A stretch of 17,234 bases of DNA from Candidatus Methanophagales archaeon (lineage in GTDB: Archaea > Halobacteriota > Syntropharchaeia > Alkanophagales > Methanospirareceae). This document shows positions 7,394 to 16,800 of this stretch, one piece after another; positions within the stretch are counted from its first letter, which is position 1; each line of letters begins with the position of its first letter. The notes under the pieces were generated by a model. It worked only from the letters and a program-made list of their open reading frames with translations. It made no database searches and was not told the DNA's origin. Made by a program: the position numbers and the translations under genes. The stretch covers positions 1-17,234 of the forward strand of contig JAGGRS010000149.1 in assembly GCA_021159475.1 (NCBI GenBank), given 5' to 3'.

Positions 7394-8503
7394 ATGAGCA
7401 GTAGCAACATTGATGATGATATAAAACGAATTGAGGACGAAATCCGGAGAACGCCCTACAACAAGGCTACTTCCCATCATATCGGGCGCTTGAAGGCGAA
7501 GCTGGCACGCCTGAGGGAGCGCAAGCTGGCAAAGGCAGCAGCGGGACGCAGTAAAGGCACAGGTGCAGGTTTCGATATAAAGCGGGCAGGAGATGCCACT
7601 GTCGCTATGGTCGGCTATCCCTCTGTTGGTAAGTCCACATTGCTCAACCGTCTAACCAATGCCAATGCCGAGGTCGCTTCTTACGATTTCACCACTCTCA
7701 GGGTCATTCCCGGCACGCTTCATTATAAAGGCACTCGCATCCAGATACTCGATGTGCCCGGACTGATACAGGGCGCTTCTTATGGTCGTGGCAGGGGCAA
7801 GGAGGTCATTTCGGCACTACGAAACGCCGATTTGATACTCTTCATCCTTGATATAACCCATGACGCAGTGAAGCAGCATGAGATACTGGCAAGGGAGCTG
7901 TATAACGCCGGCATCAGAATCAATTCCAGACCGCCGAATGTGAGCATCCATAAATTGAGCCGTGGTGGAATAAGAATCGAGACCACAGTGGAGATTGATG
8001 AGGATTTCATTCGTGCTGTGCTGGCAGAATACAGGATACACAATGCTGAGGTTATTATAAGGGAGCCAATCACACCCGAGGAGTTCATAGATGCCGTTAT
8101 CGGTAATCGCAAATATCTCGATGCAATCACAGTGATAAACAAGATAGACCTTGCAGAACCTTCAACGCTTGAGCGCCTCCGCAAACGCTATCCCGATGCC
8201 GTCTTCATCTCTGCCGGGCGTAATATCAACCTTGAAGCGCTAAAAGAGAGAATTTATTCCGCACTGGGGTTCATCCGGATATATATGAAGCCCCAGGGCG
8301 CTCCGCCCGATATGAACAATCCACTGGTCTTGAGGCGATACTCCACTGTTGCGGATGCCTGTGCCGCGATTCATCGCGATTTCATAGCTAAATTCCGCTA
8401 TGCTCAGGTCTGGGGGCGCTCGGTTAAGTATGCGGGGCAGCGTGTGGGGCTCACGCATGTGCTCGCTGATGGTGATGTTGTGAGTATAGCACTGCGGAGA
8501 TGA
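7394..8503 (+). CDS. DRG-type GTPase (Obg/Rbg superfamily, TGS domain)
   Basis: A 369-residue GTPase closely following the eukaryotic/archaeal DRG (Rbg) plan; these proteins associate with translating ribosomes. In order: an N-terminal helical region with the DRG signature (NKATSHHIGRLKAKLARLRE, about 23-42), G1 G-Y-P-S-V-G-K-S (74-81), G2 Thr in the SYDFTT segment, G3 D-V-P-G (120-123) followed by LIQGASYGRGRG, G4 N-K-I-D (249-252), G5 S-A-G (273-275), and a C-terminal TGS domain (about 293-369). All GTP motifs look intact. ATG 7394 is chosen because the MSSSNIDDDI N terminus is natural and lies 7 bases past the kinase stop. An in-frame GTG at 7367 would overlap the kinase gene and add nine residues without support. 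Confidence 0.93.
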   Translation: MSSSNIDDDIKRIEDEIRRTPYNKATSHHIGRLKAKLARLRERKLAKAAAGRSKGTGAGFDIKRAGDATVAMVGYPSVGKSTLLNRLTNANAEVASYDFTTLRVIPGTLHYKGTRIQILDVPGLIQGASYGRGRGKEVISALRNADLILFILDITHDAVKQHEILARELYNAGIRINSRPPNVSIHKLSRGGIRIETTVEIDEDFIRAVLAEYRIHNAEVIIREPITPEEFIDAVIGNRKYLDAITVINKIDLAEPSTLERLRKRYPDAVFISAGRNINLEALKERIYSALGFIRIYMKPQGAPPDMNNPLVLRRYSTVADACAAIHRDFIAKFRYAQVWGRSVKYAGQRVGLTHVLADGDVVSIALRR

Positions 8504-8535
8504 AACAAAAACGAAGGTCTCGGACATACAGCCCA

Positions 8536-8550
8536 GGAAAGTTTTATAAG
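8536..8550 (+). promoter_or_regulatory. BRE/TATA promoter of the PaREP1 gene
   Basis: GGAAAGTTTTATAAG is a textbook archaeal BRE-TATA match. The expected transcription start (about 25 bases downstream) lies within ten bases of ATG 8579, so the mRNA has almost no leader. The gene is thus expressed separately from the DRG gene upstream. Confidence 0.6.
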
Positions 8551-8578
8551 TGCGTATAAGATAAAGATATTATGGAAG

Positions 8579-9067
8579 ATGGAAGTTACATGTATTATTT
8601 TGCCAAAGAGGCTTGGGGAACGATTAAGAGAGAAAGCAGAAGAGATAGGTTATTTGCCTGAGGAATTAGGAGTTGAGCTTGTGCGTAACAGTCTAAACGA
8701 GGAGTTAGATCCCGAGGACCTTGTGGAACACTACCGGGCTTTAAGCGAGAAATATCTCGCAGATGCGAAGGAATTCTTAGATAAAGGTGATTTAGTTCAG
8801 GTATCAGAAAAACTGTGGGGTGCTGCTGCACTGGCAGTTAAGATGGTGGCGGCTAAGAGGGGATTGAGATTAGAGAAGCACGGCAGTTTGTGGGATTTTG
8901 TAAGCGGGCTTTCAAGGGAGAGCGGGGATAAAGAGATAGTAACTTTTTTCCATGTTGCAAATAGCTTGCATAGGAACTTTTATGAGAACCAGATGAACAG
9001 GGAATCTTTAGAAGTCGCCATCAGAGACATTGAGAAGTTAATAGAGAAATTGAAGAGGTTTTCGTGA
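8579..9067 (+). CDS. PaREP1-family protein (HEPN-like helical domain)
   Basis: A 162-residue protein matching the PaREP1 family plan, an archaeal family of HEPN-like all-helical proteins with no established biochemical role. The N-terminal ~45 residues look like a small helical, ribbon-helix-helix-like segment (LPKRLGERLREKAEEIG, then LDPEDLVEHY). The core carries G-D-L-V-Q-V-S-E-K-L-W-G-A-A (70-83) and the late motif L-H-R-N-F-Y-E-N (130-137). The last 20 residues form a charged helix. The HEPN RNase motif (R-x4-6-H) is not obvious, although R132 and H131 lie close together. No partner gene of the MNT/antitoxin type adjoins it. Its own TATA box and isolated position suggest an independent small transcription unit. 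Confidence 0.8.
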   Translation: MEVTCIILPKRLGERLREKAEEIGYLPEELGVELVRNSLNEELDPEDLVEHYRALSEKYLADAKEFLDKGDLVQVSEKLWGAAALAVKMVAAKRGLRLEKHGSLWDFVSGLSRESGDKEIVTFFHVANSLHRNFYENQMNRESLEVAIRDIEKLIEKLKRFS

Positions 9068-9115
9068 GATGCGATGGTGAAAAAATGAATTTACTATCAT
9101 CCATTCCCGACCCGA

Positions 9116-9138
9116 CTTTTACTTTTCATCTTTTACCG
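9116..9138 (+). terminator. T-rich plus-strand terminator after the PaREP1 gene
   Basis: Three T clusters (acttttacttttcatctttta) occur about 50 bases after the PaREP1 stop and overlap the end of the convergent cbiD gene. This is the type of T-rich signal used for termination in archaea. The spacer 9068-9115 holds nothing else recognisable, except a T6 on the minus strand (complement of 9080-9085) that could end the cobalamin transcript. Confidence 0.35.
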
Positions 9139-10192
9139 TTCGAGAAAAGCTCCCCAATATTTCACCACTGCCATCGAACACATAAACGTCAGCATCGGTT
9201 TTCCGTGCTAACCTTTCTGCAAGAGTGCCGAAGAAGGTCTTCAGTCGTTCATAATCTATCTTCTTCAATCGTTCAACAAGCTCGCTGACACTGCTGAACT
9301 CAAAATTGAAATGGTTGTGAGCATCAATATCTAACATATCGCAAATCTTCGCGGGCATCGTGAATATCACCTTCCTCTTCGCTTTTGACTTCTCTATCGC
9401 GTAGCACACGAAATTACCGGCAACAATAATCTTCTCCGCCGGGAAATTCAGTTTTTCGGTAGCGAACCTCTTGCTTGCAGCACCTGTGCTTACCCCGATA
9501 ACGTCCTTTATATCTCTTACGAGGAAGTCTATAACGTGCTTATAGCCATTCCTGGTGTATGGCTCGATGAATCCAGTAGCGCCGAAGATGGGTATTCCTC
9601 CTTCTATTCCCACCGCTGGAAGAACTGTGTTTTTCGCTATCTTCTCACCCTCGGGCACGAAAATCTCTATTTCTACACCACCGGACAGCACTTCCTTCAC
9701 GTTCGCTTCTATGTTCTTCAAGATGTGCGGGTATATATCGGGTGCTCCGACTTTACCCAAACCAGGTCTTTTTATTATCCCTATACCCTTGCCCGCTCTT
9801 ATAGAGAACACGGGAAAACGTCTCGCCTTTGCACATATAAGCATTCCATTGAATGTGTCATCTTTGTAATCGCCGGAATCTACACGAACACAGGCGGCAC
9901 AACTGGCTTTATCCAAACTCGCTACGTTCATCTCCGCTTTCACACCAATCGGGGTTGTAACCTCTACTTTTTTCACTTCTTTACCTGCGAGCAGAAGAGC
10001 GGCGGCTTTTGAAGCCGCAGTAGCGCAAGTTCCCGTTGTATAGCCTCGTTTGAGGATTCTCCCATCCTCGAGCAGGACCACTCTGCCCTTTTTTATATGC
10101 TCGATTAAGGCATCATAACCGATATTATTCATCTTCGCCGCTCTTTTTATGAGTTCTTCCGGGTATTCCTTCCCTGATACAGGGTCTATCAT
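9119..10192 (-). CDS. cbiD: CbiD, cobalt-precorrin-5B C1-methyltransferase
   Basis: CbiD methylates C1 of cobalt-precorrin-5B with SAM in the anaerobic (early cobalt) cobalamin route. The signature K-R-G-Y-T-T-G-T-C-A-T-A-A-S-K-A-A is present (residues 48-64 from this start), and a Gly-rich core GIPIFGATGFIEPY replaces the more usual GI-L-G-TTG-I-VEP. Length (357) is normal for archaeal members, which carry a ~50-residue lead-in such as this MIDPVSG... segment. ATG 10192 is preferred because it begins at MIDP and has GGGATG at reasonable spacing upstream; ATG 10201 would add three residues (MKK). It is the last gene of the minus-strand cobalamin unit, directly after the cbiH remnant, and overlaps the frame that reads through that remnant. 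Confidence 0.92.
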   Translation of the reverse strand: MIDPVSGKEYPEELIKRAAKMNNIGYDALIEHIKKGRVVLLEDGRILKRGYTTGTCATAASKAAALLLAGKEVKKVEVTTPIGVKAEMNVASLDKASCAACVRVDSGDYKDDTFNGMLICAKARRFPVFSIRAGKGIGIIKRPGLGKVGAPDIYPHILKNIEANVKEVLSGGVEIEIFVPEGEKIAKNTVLPAVGIEGGIPIFGATGFIEPYTRNGYKHVIDFLVRDIKDVIGVSTGAASKRFATEKLNFPAEKIIVAGNFVCYAIEKSKAKRKVIFTMPAKICDMLDIDAHNHFNFEFSSVSELVERLKKIDYERLKTFFGTLAERLARKTDADVYVFDGSGEILGSFSRTVKDEK

Positions 10193-10202
10193 TTTTTTCA
10201 TC

Positions 10203-10424
10203 CCATTCTTCTATGATTGCATTGGTCATGAACACGAGCAAATCAAGAAACGAAAGGTCGGTATTGGCAAAAGCTATGCGTCCCGCAACTCTTTTTTCCA
10301 AATGCGAAATCAGTTGATAGCGGTGCACCGAGTAATGCAGCCGATACGGATGTCGTGCTCTCGCCCTTTCCGTCAGTAAATCCAGAGCACCAGGTCCTGT
10401 TCCCACTACCGATAACATGTTCAC
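10203..10424 (-). pseudogene. cbiH: Decayed remnant of precorrin-3B C17-methyltransferase (CbiH/CobJ)
   Basis: The frame opens with MLSVVGTGPGALDLLTERA (from ATG 10418; GTG 10424 is also possible). This is the classic N terminus of cobalamin tetrapyrrole methylases. Normal CbiH is about 240-250 residues, but here the homologous start lasts only about 20. In the frame shifted by two bases, the next stretch reads SVSAALLGAPLSTDFAF, which resembles the middle of CbiH (the A-A-L-L-G-A-P-L-x-x-D-F-A region). The original frame then gives LEKRVAGRIAFANTDL, resembling the following EKR...A-D segment. So at least two internal deletions and frame changes are implied, leaving about 75 codons. The reading frame continues to TAA at 10125-10127, overlapping cbiD in another frame. 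The enzyme cannot be functional, so CbiH activity must come from a copy elsewhere or be lost. Confidence 0.65.
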
Positions 10425-10432
10425 TTATTCCC

Positions 10433-10831
10433 TCACTCTAAATCACTCTCCTTAAGCACCACCGCCAGTGTTATCCTCCTGTTGAATGATTTCCTCTTCA
10501 CGAATTTGATTTTGCATTTATTCCTGTTCGCTCCCAGAATGGCACAGGGTTCTGCAACGCCTTTTATGTTAAATACGTCCATTGCCGCGCTTCTCGACCG
10601 CACATTCACACTGTTTATCTCATCCCGCGTAAAGAGAAGTATTGGAATCCCGAACTTAGCAGAGACCTCTTGCAACTCCTCCGTATTTTTGAAATCCACG
10701 GTGCATAAACCTTTAACTTCGTTCTGCCCTATCCCCAACTCCTCCAGGAACTCGTGAATTGCTTTCTCTATCTCCACCGCATCAACATCGCTATGGAATC
10801 CGAGACCGATATAAACAGCCCTGTTATTCAT
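10433..10831 (-). CDS. Stand-alone CbiG C-terminal domain (CobE-type)
   Basis: A 132-residue protein matching the CbiG C-terminal / CobE domain. It has YIGLGFHSDVDAVEIEKAI (7-25), a central K-N-T-E-E-L-Q-E-V-S segment (48-57) with GIPILLF (61-67), and GVAEPCAILGA (91-101) near the end. CbiG opens the C20 lactone ring of cobalt-precorrin-5A in the anaerobic pathway; CobE is the separate form of its C-terminal domain. Full CbiG has about 320-350 residues, and the N-terminal and middle domains are not in this window, so this is a split or reduced version. It sits 35 bases after the CobN-like gene and 8 bases before the cbiH remnant, on the same strand, so co-transcription is likely. The ribosome site is weak (aagggc). 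Confidence 0.82.
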   Translation of the reverse strand: MNNRAVYIGLGFHSDVDAVEIEKAIHEFLEELGIGQNEVKGLCTVDFKNTEELQEVSAKFGIPILLFTRDEINSVNVRSRSAAMDVFNIKGVAEPCAILGANRNKCKIKFVKRKSFNRRITLAVVLKESDLE

Positions 10832-10866
10832 TTTTGCCCTTCGAGCAAGTTCGCACCTTCTTACCT

Positions 10867-13800
10867 TTACCTCCGTTTAAGCCCTAACCCTATGCCGATC
10901 AGCACTAAAACAACGATCACTGCTATTATCCCCATCAACGGAGCACCTGATACAGGAAATGCGGGTGATGGCTTTTCAGTTTTTTCCTCTTTCATCACTT
11001 TCCCTTTCTTCTCCGACGCTTCCTCCGGCGGTTTCTTCAACTCTTCACCGGTTTTGCTCACACCTCTCGTTTCGGTCATATTTGCGAGTCCTTCGCCCAT
11101 CTCTTCTTCTGCTTCGGCAAGACGAGCGCCACCGCCCCCCGTTCTGAAGTATGTCCGCTGTTCTGGCGGTTCTTCCGGAACCGAAAGTATGCCCTGTATG
11201 TAATCCTGTAAGAGTGGATTGCCACAGGTGTGATGGCAGCATGTTACACCATATTTCTCGACAGATTTTTGATATGTCTCAGCAAGTGCGGTCTTTACGT
11301 CTTCAGAGGGGGTCCAATAACCTTTTCTTATCGCTTCGAGCATCCTCGCAATGATAGATTGCTCTGCGTAAGGATTGTTCTCATCAAACCAATCCTTTAG
11401 CCCCATGTCATATTTGTCCTGTACATAGATCGAATACATCTCGTTCCACATCTCTTCGGTTATAACATCCGGGCATGTAACATCCCAACCCCAGAGGTTT
11501 GTCATGACCGTTGCAATCTCCCTTGCCCCTGCGTAACCATGTTCCATCATGCCCTTGATCCAATAAGGATTAAAGTACATTGAACGCAAGTCCCTCATGA
11601 TGACATGACTCAACGTCTCTAACCTTGCGCCGTCCGGATTCTTGAGGTTATTTATGTACATATCGGGCGTCTTACCTGTAATCTCGCGAACCGCCATGCT
11701 CAAGCCACCAAAGAACTCGAAGGTATGATCAATGCCGAGCACGCTATGGGAATGTGATGACCACCCGAATAGCGCTACCTCTGTTCCATTGAGATTCTGC
11801 TTGAATAGGTCAACATATTGCGCGCCCCAGATCGTATCGCCATAAACATTGGCCATATTTCTGATATAGAGGTCTGCAAGCGTGCTTTCGTTTTCCCATG
11901 TACCGCTTCCTCCTATTGCCCCTCGGAATCCGCCAACACCCCACACGCCATCCGGAGGTCCGAAAATCCGTATCAATGAGAGTTCACGTGCCTGCGATTC
12001 GGTATAGTTATGTTCAATCAGCCAGTTATATGTTGATTGTGTGCTCTCATTTACAAAGTTCCTGTGGTAGGGCGAATCATCCGATTCGGATGCTAAGCGT
12101 ACCGCTTTATTGATTAACTCGATCTGATGCGGCCAGTTCTCGCGATATATACCGCTCATGGTGACAACGACATCTATTCTTGGTCTACCCAGGTCCTCTA
12201 TCGGTATGAGACGAACGTCAATGACGTTCCCGTTTTTATCCCATACAGGCTCCACACCCAGCAGGTAGAAGAGCTCAGATTCGAGCACGCCCAAATCCTT
12301 CATTGTATTAAATGAGAACATAACAAACCCGATTTTCTTTGGATAACTTTCATCGGTTCCGTTATAATATTGAGAGAGCAGTTGATCTATCAGTTCTTTA
12401 CCAACCGCCCATGCAGGTTTCGTTGGCACGATGTTTGGGTCAAAGCCGTAGAAATTCCGCCCGGTTGGCAACGCGTCCGGGTTTCTGATTGGATCGTTAC
12501 TCGGTCCGGGTAGGATGTATTTTCCTTCGAGTGCATCCAGCGTTCTTGGTATCTCATTCATGCATTCTCGCAGGTTGTCTGCGTAAACTCTCGCGAGATT
12601 CAAATAGTTTGTGAGTGGGGTCTCCTCTTGTTCCTCTTCACCTGAACTCTGCCTGCTTATAACTACCGTTGCACCGTCCATTTTCATTACAGTGCCCATT
12701 GCCGATACAAGTACACAGCCTGATACCGAAGAAGTGCCAGTTAAACCACTCGAATTAACCGTTGCATTCAATATATCATTTGCAGTCGTCTTCGCATCCT
12801 CTCCGGAAGTTAACCATACGTCGATGTCGTTGTGAAGCTCTCCATCATCTATACTGATATTTACACTTCCTGCGACCCAGAAATTCATTGCGGGTATATA
12901 TTTTACCGCTGTTATAGTGTAATTTCCGGCAGTGAGGTTAGAGAACGTGTAATTTCCATTCTCATCAGCGGTTGTTCTTGCCAATACAGTCATGTTTTCT
13001 GATGCCGGCTCTGTAACATTCTCCGATGTGCCCAACACCTTCTCCTGTGCCTCTTTCGGAGATGTTCCATTGATTATCACCTCTTCCAATAGCATTCTCG
13101 TCTGGTTCTCTGAGATGTTCATGCTTTTGATATAATCCATGAACTCATATCCAAGCAGTGATTTGGTCATATCGACCACACTATCGTTGGAAAGCGGTTT
13201 ACCCAGAATATGTAAGCCATAGGGCATATACTCCTTCTTTATCTCGAGGAGATAATCATGCATTTCATCGAGAAACTCCTCAAAGACTGTTTCGTTGCCG
13301 GCAGCAATCTCATTCAGATCAACGCCCAAATCATGATCAAGATCCAGATCGCGGCACATCTCTATTATCTGCTCTCTATATTTACTCTTGAGTGTGCCGT
13401 TCTCCTCCTGCTCGTAGAGCGGTATAGTCTGCTCAAGATTTGATAGATTCCCGTAGAGTCCTGCTGCAACGATCACAGGTGTCAGATGGTCAATCATGAC
13501 CGCATTGCCTCGTCTCTTCGCCATAACGCCTTCGCCGATCCCTTCCACTTCGTAGAGGTACACAACAGGCATGTCCTGGATCAGGATCGCGGGCCAGCAA
13601 TCCTCTACCGACAGCCCGACACCTTTTCCGGGCAGCCATTCCTGAGTTCCATGCCTGCCGACATACACAATCGCATCGGCTCCATACACATGGCTCAGCC
13701 AGTAATAGAATGCGATGTACTGATGCGTTGGCGGCACCGATTTATCATGGTACAGCGCGGTCATATTCTGCTCTGCCGCACGCGATGGCTGTGGAGCGAC

Positions 13801-16800
13801 CAGAATGTTACCGAGTGAAATCTTCGGGATCACGATATACTTGCCAGATTCATTTTCATAAACCATAATCTCACCAGGCGGAGGACCCCACCGTTCGATT
13901 ACCTCTTTCCTTTTCTTTTCTGGCAGTTCTTCAAACCATGATAAATATTCATCTTCCGGCACAAGCGCCACATCATAGTTCTCTGCCACGTATTTTATTT
14001 GATCAGGCACCCATATTCCGATATTTCTACCCTGTTTCAGCACCAAATCCAGCAGTTCCTTGTCAGTCGGTATATCATCACCAAGTGTATATCCCCTATC
14101 CTCCATCGCATGGAGCAGATTCACAATGCTTGGCGCAACATCAAGATTTGACGCAACCAGGCAGCTATCATTGCCCACCGAATGGTGATAGTAGATGATT
14201 GCAACTTTCTTCTCGCTGTTATTTTTGTAGTGCAGATTGCCCCACGAGAATGCCCGGTCTACAGCCCACTCCACCTGACTATTAATAGGTTGTAAAAGCG
14301 ATACATCGTATGTCTCGTTGTACACTCTGCCACCGACAACAATAAACTCTGTCTCTCCCGCAATTTCCATTACCGGAATCTGCATATTGAAATAAGGACC
14401 CTTGCCTGTGGTTCCATTCTTCCACTCTTCTATGGGAGAATACAATTCTATACATTTCATCACCGGGACATTCAGGAGTTCAAGATACCTACGCTGTTTT
14501 ACCATCACAGAAAGAGGACCCATGCCCAGCCCAAGGTCTATCATGATGTCAACTGCTGGTTCATCGTCCTTCATGAAGATTTTGGTTATATTTTCTTCAA
14601 ATAACAGAAAAGGAGGATACGCAGCGATTACATTCCCTCCTCTTTCTTCTATTGTCTCGATAAACTTATCCACCACTCCAGTCTCCCCGGTCCCGTATCG
14701 TTCCTTCCAGAATACGATCCCTATAGTCAGGTTATCTGGATTATAAACGTGATGGGTGCCTGTATCGTTTTCATACCACTCAAGATACTCGGTCAAATTC
14801 TCAAAGATTCTATCAGCACCCGGGTGGTAGATACCCTCCTCAGGGATAACGCTCGGTTCTTCAATCACACCATCCAAGCCACAGAACTCTATACCAAGAT
14901 AAACCAGGAGTCGCTCCATGTTCCTGATGTTACGGCTACTCCAGTATTGCATGATGTTTGGGTGCTCAGCAAGGTCAATATTGCTCAATTCAGCAGGGTG
15001 GGTGCATATTACCGATACATTGTTCTCCTTCGCTGCATCGAGTATTGGCACAACTACGTTCTGTATAGGTTCGGTGACCAACCGATCTGCAAATATCACG
15101 TCATACGTTGTTAGATTTAAGTCTGGAGGAATTCTGTAATTATTATACACGCTTATATTCAGCCCGATATTTTCTGCCGCTTTTTTGGTCAAGAAGATAT
15201 CAGCATCAGATAAAAAGAAAAACGCCATCTTTGGTTCTCTATTTACGCATCCAAGATTTCCATCACCGGTGTAGCTGGTTATGATAACCAATGCAGAAGA
15301 CACGGGTTGCGCATTGGAAGATCCCTGTGGCATCTCGATGAGCACCATGCCAGAGATCGAACCCGTGCCATATGGACCTCCGGAATTAACGTAAGTTGTG
15401 TTTTTGATAGCTTTAGCGGTTTTGCTGTCGATACTTCGGTTTAGCCACAACTTAATATCGCTAATATGCTCACCTGCTTCTATGTTTACAGTGAGATTCC
15501 CGATTGCGATGCCCGAAGGACTTTCATATAGTGCGGTTATCGTGTAGTTCCCGGCAGGTAGATGAGTAAAGGTGAATGCACCACCCGCATCCGTGGTCAC
15601 TTTTGGTGCATCGAACACATTTGATACCGGTTCTTTGTTAACATCGGCAAGTGAGCCTTCACCAGCATAGGAGTATAGATATACTGTCACACCTTCGGTG
15701 GGAGATGGAACACCACCCATGCCAGCCGATAGAATAGTCCCATTAACGATACCTCTTCCTACCGAGCCTTCGAGTTCATAAAGCACTTTGCGCTGTGAAA
15801 GCGATGCTACGAATTCAGCATTATCGGTGGTGTTGAGGAGAATCTCTCCCGCAGAATAATGTTCCCCTTCACTGAGGTTAACCATAAAGGAGACTGTCTC
15901 GTTGATGCTTGGCATGCCCGGAGCCATAGAAGGAGTATATTTATGAGCGATGAAGGTGTAACTCCCAGGGGGGAGATTGGTGAACTCAAAGAACCCATTC
16001 TCGTCGGTTATAACTTTAGGGGATTCGATGCATTCAAGCCTGACCCCCTCAACACCTTCAAGCGAGCCATTACCATCATAGGCGGTAATAGCAACGGTGG
16101 TATTGGCAATTCCCATGTATGGTCCGTGTTCGCCCATATGAATGAGCGCAGTTCCTGTTATCATCCCATCGCCACCTAAACCGTTATTCAGATAGCTAGC
16201 ATTCAGTGCCTTGGCTGCATTTACTCCAGTCTCATCGCTGGGTTCAAGTCTCACCACTGCATCATTGATTTTCTCGCCCTCAGAAAGCTCTAAAGTAACG
16301 TTACCAACTGCATAACACATCACACCCATTGGATTCTCTCCTGCCGCATACCCGGTGAGTGTATAATTTCCGGCTGGAAGGTTCTTGAATCGGAAGTAGC
16401 CGCCCTCGCAGGTTACCGTAGCAGGAGCGGATTCCATATAGGCGTATTCTTCTAAACTGCCTGTACCATTATAACCCGTGATAAGAACAGTTATGCCCGG
16501 GACGCCCACGTAAGTGTGACCCATTAAGATTCTTGCGTTTCCGCTGATAGACCCGGTGCCGGGTGGTGCTGAAGAATTGTAAGAAACGGTAGCGTTCTTT
16601 GCAGCTTTTAATGCCTCCTCGGTAGCCTGAGCCACGCTTGCGTTAATTACCACGCTCCCATTATGCTCACCCTCTCCCAATGTAACTGTTACAGTGCCAA
16701 GAGCATTGCCCATTCCGCTTTCCATGTATGCGGTGAGTGTATAGGTACCCGCAGGGAGATTGATGAAAGTAAACGTTCCGCCGTCGCCGGTCTGCGTGCT

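Noticed and set aside
9064..9288. Small plus-strand open frame across the end of the PaREP1 gene and cbiD
   Set aside because: No ribosome site, no similarity, and most of it lies antisense to cbiD.
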